Shown here: positions 62,058-64,000 of the stretch, piece by piece
Layout: each line of letters starts with the position of its first letter
How positions within the stretch are numbered: position 1 is the stretch's first letter
Assembly (NCBI RefSeq): GCF_004526235.1
Contig: NZ_CP038159.1
Coordinates: forward strand, 2,356,001-2,420,000
Direction: 5' to 3'
From: Sphingobacterium sp. CZ-2
Lineage (GTDB): Bacteria; Bacteroidota; Bacteroidia; Sphingobacteriales; Sphingobacteriaceae
DNA length: 64,000 bases
Notes under the pieces: model-generated
The model's database searches: none
Told to the model about the DNA's origin: nothing
The model's input: only the letters and a program-made list of their open reading frames with translations
Translations under genes and position numbers: made by a program

Positions 62058-62834
62058 ATGGAACAGAAAAAGAACGTAGAGATCGATTATAATGATGCCG
62101 TGATTCATGTAGACCATGTGAGCAAATCATTTGGAGACCTGCATGTACTGCGTGATGTCGACCTGAAATTGTACAACCGCGAGAACCTGGTTGTTCTTGG
62201 GCGTTCTGGTACCGGTAAATCCGTATTGATCAAATTGATCTCCGGATTGTTGAAACCAGATGCTGGAGATATCCATGTTTTGGGCGAGGTGGTCAATCAT
62301 CTAAAAGAAAAAGAATTAAGGGAACTTCGATTGCGGATTGGATTCTCCTTTCAGAATAGTGCCTTGTATGATAGTATGACGGTTAGGGAGAACCTAGAGT
62401 TTCCTTTGGTGAGAAACAAAAGAAACCTAACCAGGGCAGAGATCAACAAAGAAGTGGAAGATGTATTAGATGGCGTTGGGCTATTGCGCACGATCAACCA
62501 AATGCCATCCGAACTGTCCGGTGGACAACGAAAAAGGATCGGTATTGCGCGTACCTTGATTTTAAGACCCGATATCATGATGTATGATGAACCAACGGCG
62601 GGACTTGACCCGATTACCTGTTTGGATATCAATTCCCTGATCAATGAGGTTCAGGAACGGTATAAAACATCATCCATTATCATTACCCATGACTTGGCCT
62701 GTGCAAAAATGGTCGGTGACCGAGTGGCCATGTTATTGGACGGACGTTTTGAACGAGTAGGTAAATTTTCGGAAATATTTGATACAGAAGATGAAAGGGT
62801 GAAACCTTTCTATGATTATAATTTTATTGTATAA
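62058..62834 (+). CDS. mlaF: MlaF-type ABC ATPase
   Basis: A 258-residue ATPase: Walker A LGRSGTGKSVLIK, signature PSELSGGQRKRIGIARTL, Walker B IMMYDEPTAGLDP and switch H in IIITHDLACA. Ser-Gly-Thr-Gly-Lys-Ser and the MlaE/MlaD neighbours place it in the lipid-transport (Ttg2A/MlaF) group. It powers the permease encoded before it. Confidence 0.93.
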   Translation: MEQKKNVEIDYNDAVIHVDHVSKSFGDLHVLRDVDLKLYNRENLVVLGRSGTGKSVLIKLISGLLKPDAGDIHVLGEVVNHLKEKELRELRLRIGFSFQNSALYDSMTVRENLEFPLVRNKRNLTRAEINKEVEDVLDGVGLLRTINQMPSELSGGQRKRIGIARTLILRPDIMMYDEPTAGLDPITCLDINSLINEVQERYKTSSIIITHDLACAKMVGDRVAMLLDGRFERVGKFSEIFDTEDERVKPFYDYNFIV

Positions 62835-62842
62835 CAGAGTTT

Positions 62843-63838
62843 ATGGCAACAACAGATAGAAAACGATCCATAATCGTTGGTTTGTTCACCTTTATTGGAT
62901 TAATCATTTTAGTGGCTGGTATCTTGGTTTTGGGTACTCAACAGAATAAATTCAGTAAGAATTTAACAGTTACGACCTATTTCAAGGATGTTAAAGGACT
63001 GAAAGTTGGAAACAATGTTTGGTTTTCCGGTGTAAAGGTTGGGATTATCAAGGAGATCAGTTTTGAGAGTGTAGAGAATGTGAAGGTGGTTCTGAATGTA
63101 GAGGAAAAATCGAGTCAATTTATCCGCAAGGATGTTATTGCGACCTTAAGTTCAGATGGTTTGATCGGTAATGCGATCATCAGTTTGGTGGGTGGTTCCG
63201 AAGCTTTCCCACAGATTGAGGACAATGATGTCATCAAATCCGGAGTTTCTGGTGGTATGGATGCCATGTTGGCAACCCTACAGGTTAACAATGAAAACCT
63301 ATTGGAAATCACCAAGAACTTTGCCTTGTTATCTAAACAGATTTTGGATGGAAAAGGAACAGTAGGTGCGCTGATGACGGATGATGAGATTGCCAATAAC
63401 CTGAAGAAAACCGTTGTTTCCTTGAATGGAACCATGACTACAGCTAATGCAGCGGTAAATAATTTATTGACCTTATCTCAGAAATTGAACAACAACGAAG
63501 GATTGATTCATGATTTAACCACCGATAAAGAGGTTTTTGCGAGTTTGAGACAATCTGCAGCACAATTGCAGGGAGTAACTCAAACGGCATCTGCTTTGAT
63601 GGCCAACCTGAATGAAACAACCGCTCGATTGAACGATAAGGATAATGCGATCGGTGTGTTGACCAACGATCCAGAGGCTGCCAATGAGATCAAGCAGATC
63701 CTACGGAACCTGAACATGGGTTCGGCGAAGTTGGATGAAAATATGGAAGCTCTTCAGAGTAACTTCTTATTGCGTGGATTCTTCAAGAAAAAGGCGAAAG
63801 AAGAAGCTGAAGCAGGCGTAGATAGCTTAAAAAATTAA
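62843..63838 (+). CDS. mlaD: MlaD-type MCE-domain protein
   Basis: A 331-residue protein: one N-terminal membrane helix (SIIVGLFTFIGLIILVAGILVLG), an MCE domain (about 40-120, VTTYFKDVKGLKVGNNVWFSGVKVGIIKEISF) and a long helical C-terminus with several hydrophobic and coiled segments (LLEITKNFALLSKQI, TVVSLNGTMTTANAAVNNLL). MCE proteins form the hexameric ring that passes lipids. It is the third gene of the operon, and the RluA-type gene follows by 6 bp. Confidence 0.93.
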   Translation: MATTDRKRSIIVGLFTFIGLIILVAGILVLGTQQNKFSKNLTVTTYFKDVKGLKVGNNVWFSGVKVGIIKEISFESVENVKVVLNVEEKSSQFIRKDVIATLSSDGLIGNAIISLVGGSEAFPQIEDNDVIKSGVSGGMDAMLATLQVNNENLLEITKNFALLSKQILDGKGTVGALMTDDEIANNLKKTVVSLNGTMTTANAAVNNLLTLSQKLNNNEGLIHDLTTDKEVFASLRQSAAQLQGVTQTASALMANLNETTARLNDKDNAIGVLTNDPEAANEIKQILRNLNMGSAKLDENMEALQSNFLLRGFFKKKAKEEAEAGVDSLKN

Positions 63839-63844
63839 GCTTAG

Positions 63845-64000
63845 ATGATTACAGAAAATGATATCCTTTTTGAGGATAACCATCTTATTGCCATTAATAA
63901 ACAAGGTGGTGATATTGTTCAGGTAGATAATTCAGGTGATCCTTCGATGGAGGATATGCTGAAGGTTTTCCTGGCGAAAAAATATAATAAGCCCAATGAT
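63845..64000 (+). CDS. RluA-family pseudouridine synthase, N-terminal fragment (cut by window end)
   Basis: The first 52 codons of a frame that is still open at the window end. DILFEDNHLIAINKQGGDIVQVD is the typical start of RluA-type pseudouridine synthases that act on rRNA or tRNA. The catalytic Asp lies beyond the window. It may be co-transcribed with the Mla-like genes. Confidence 0.75.
   Translation, partial: MITENDILFEDNHLIAINKQGGDIVQVDNSGDPSMEDMLKVFLAKKYNKPND

Overview
The window reads as a chromosomal segment of a Bacteroidota bacterium of the Sphingobacteriaceae type (Sphingobacterium or Pedobacter-like). The reasons are a SusC/SusD pair, a TamL-type outer-membrane assembly lipoprotein, Bacteroidota-style promoters (TTTG and TAnnTTTG boxes), a dihydroorotase with the DDQVHFREPG signature I associate with this phylum, and many secreted proteins with signal peptides or lipoboxes. 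No identity search was possible, so the genus is an inference.

Positions 1-9881 form an AT-rich accessory region that looks like a small integron-type gene-cassette array. A tyrosine recombinase (677-1516, minus) ends in a Y-T-H...S-P-L-D tail like that of integron integrases. It points away from an attI-like leader (about 1617-1689). Cassette 1 follows: a TIR-domain protein fused to a DUF3298/RsiV-like domain, broken by an IS3-family element (2041-3285, 4-bp target duplication CTAT) and by a frameshift in a run of nine A. Its attC-like site is split by an IS91-family element that carries its own tyrosine recombinase (about 4150-6466). Cassette 2 is a 637-residue protein with a PD-(D/E)XK nuclease motif, ending in a complete 197-bp attC-like hairpin (8604-8800). 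The start of each cassette is complementary to the sequence at its end (14 of 15 bases for cassette 2, 13 of 14 for cassette 1). That is the signature expected when cassettes move as circles through a folded attC. This array is the main candidate for an unusual system here.

Positions 9882-31000 are mostly housekeeping and envelope genes: an S41 peptidase, a RibD/DHFR-like protein, a PadR regulator with its membrane partner, a SMUG2-like DNA glycosylase, a porin-like beta-barrel, a GH116 glycosidase facing a sulfatase, a Crp/Fnr regulator, a minimal ABC pair and dihydroorotase. A set for using murein peptides follows, with LD-carboxypeptidase, M14 peptidase, NlpC/P60 endopeptidase and L-Ala-D/L-Glu epimerase, matching the Bacillus ykfABC logic.

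Positions 31189-41135 hold a SusC/SusD nutrient-uptake pair, topoisomerase IV subunit A with a long acidic tail, a small alpha/beta hydrolase and DNA polymerase IV. Then come a glycosyltransferase/flippase-like operon, two paralogous EEP-family phosphodiesterases around an error-prone DnaE-type polymerase, an AI-2E-family transporter with an MFS transporter, a TrmH-type RNA methyltransferase and TamL. dinB and the dnaE-type gene share a 13-bp palindrome at nearly the same distance from their start codons, which suggests one damage-response regulon.

Positions 55384-64000 carry serS, pncB with a methyltransferase, a DUF6600-like secreted protein with a Ser/Arg/Gln-rich tail, an Mla-type lipid-transport operon (permease, ATPase, MCE protein) and the start of an RluA-type pseudouridine synthase cut by the window end. 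Imperfect palindromic repeats of the GTCATTGCGAGG type sit in two convergent gaps, and a second repeat type sits near 15.1-15.2 kb. No rRNA, complete tRNA or CRISPR array was seen.
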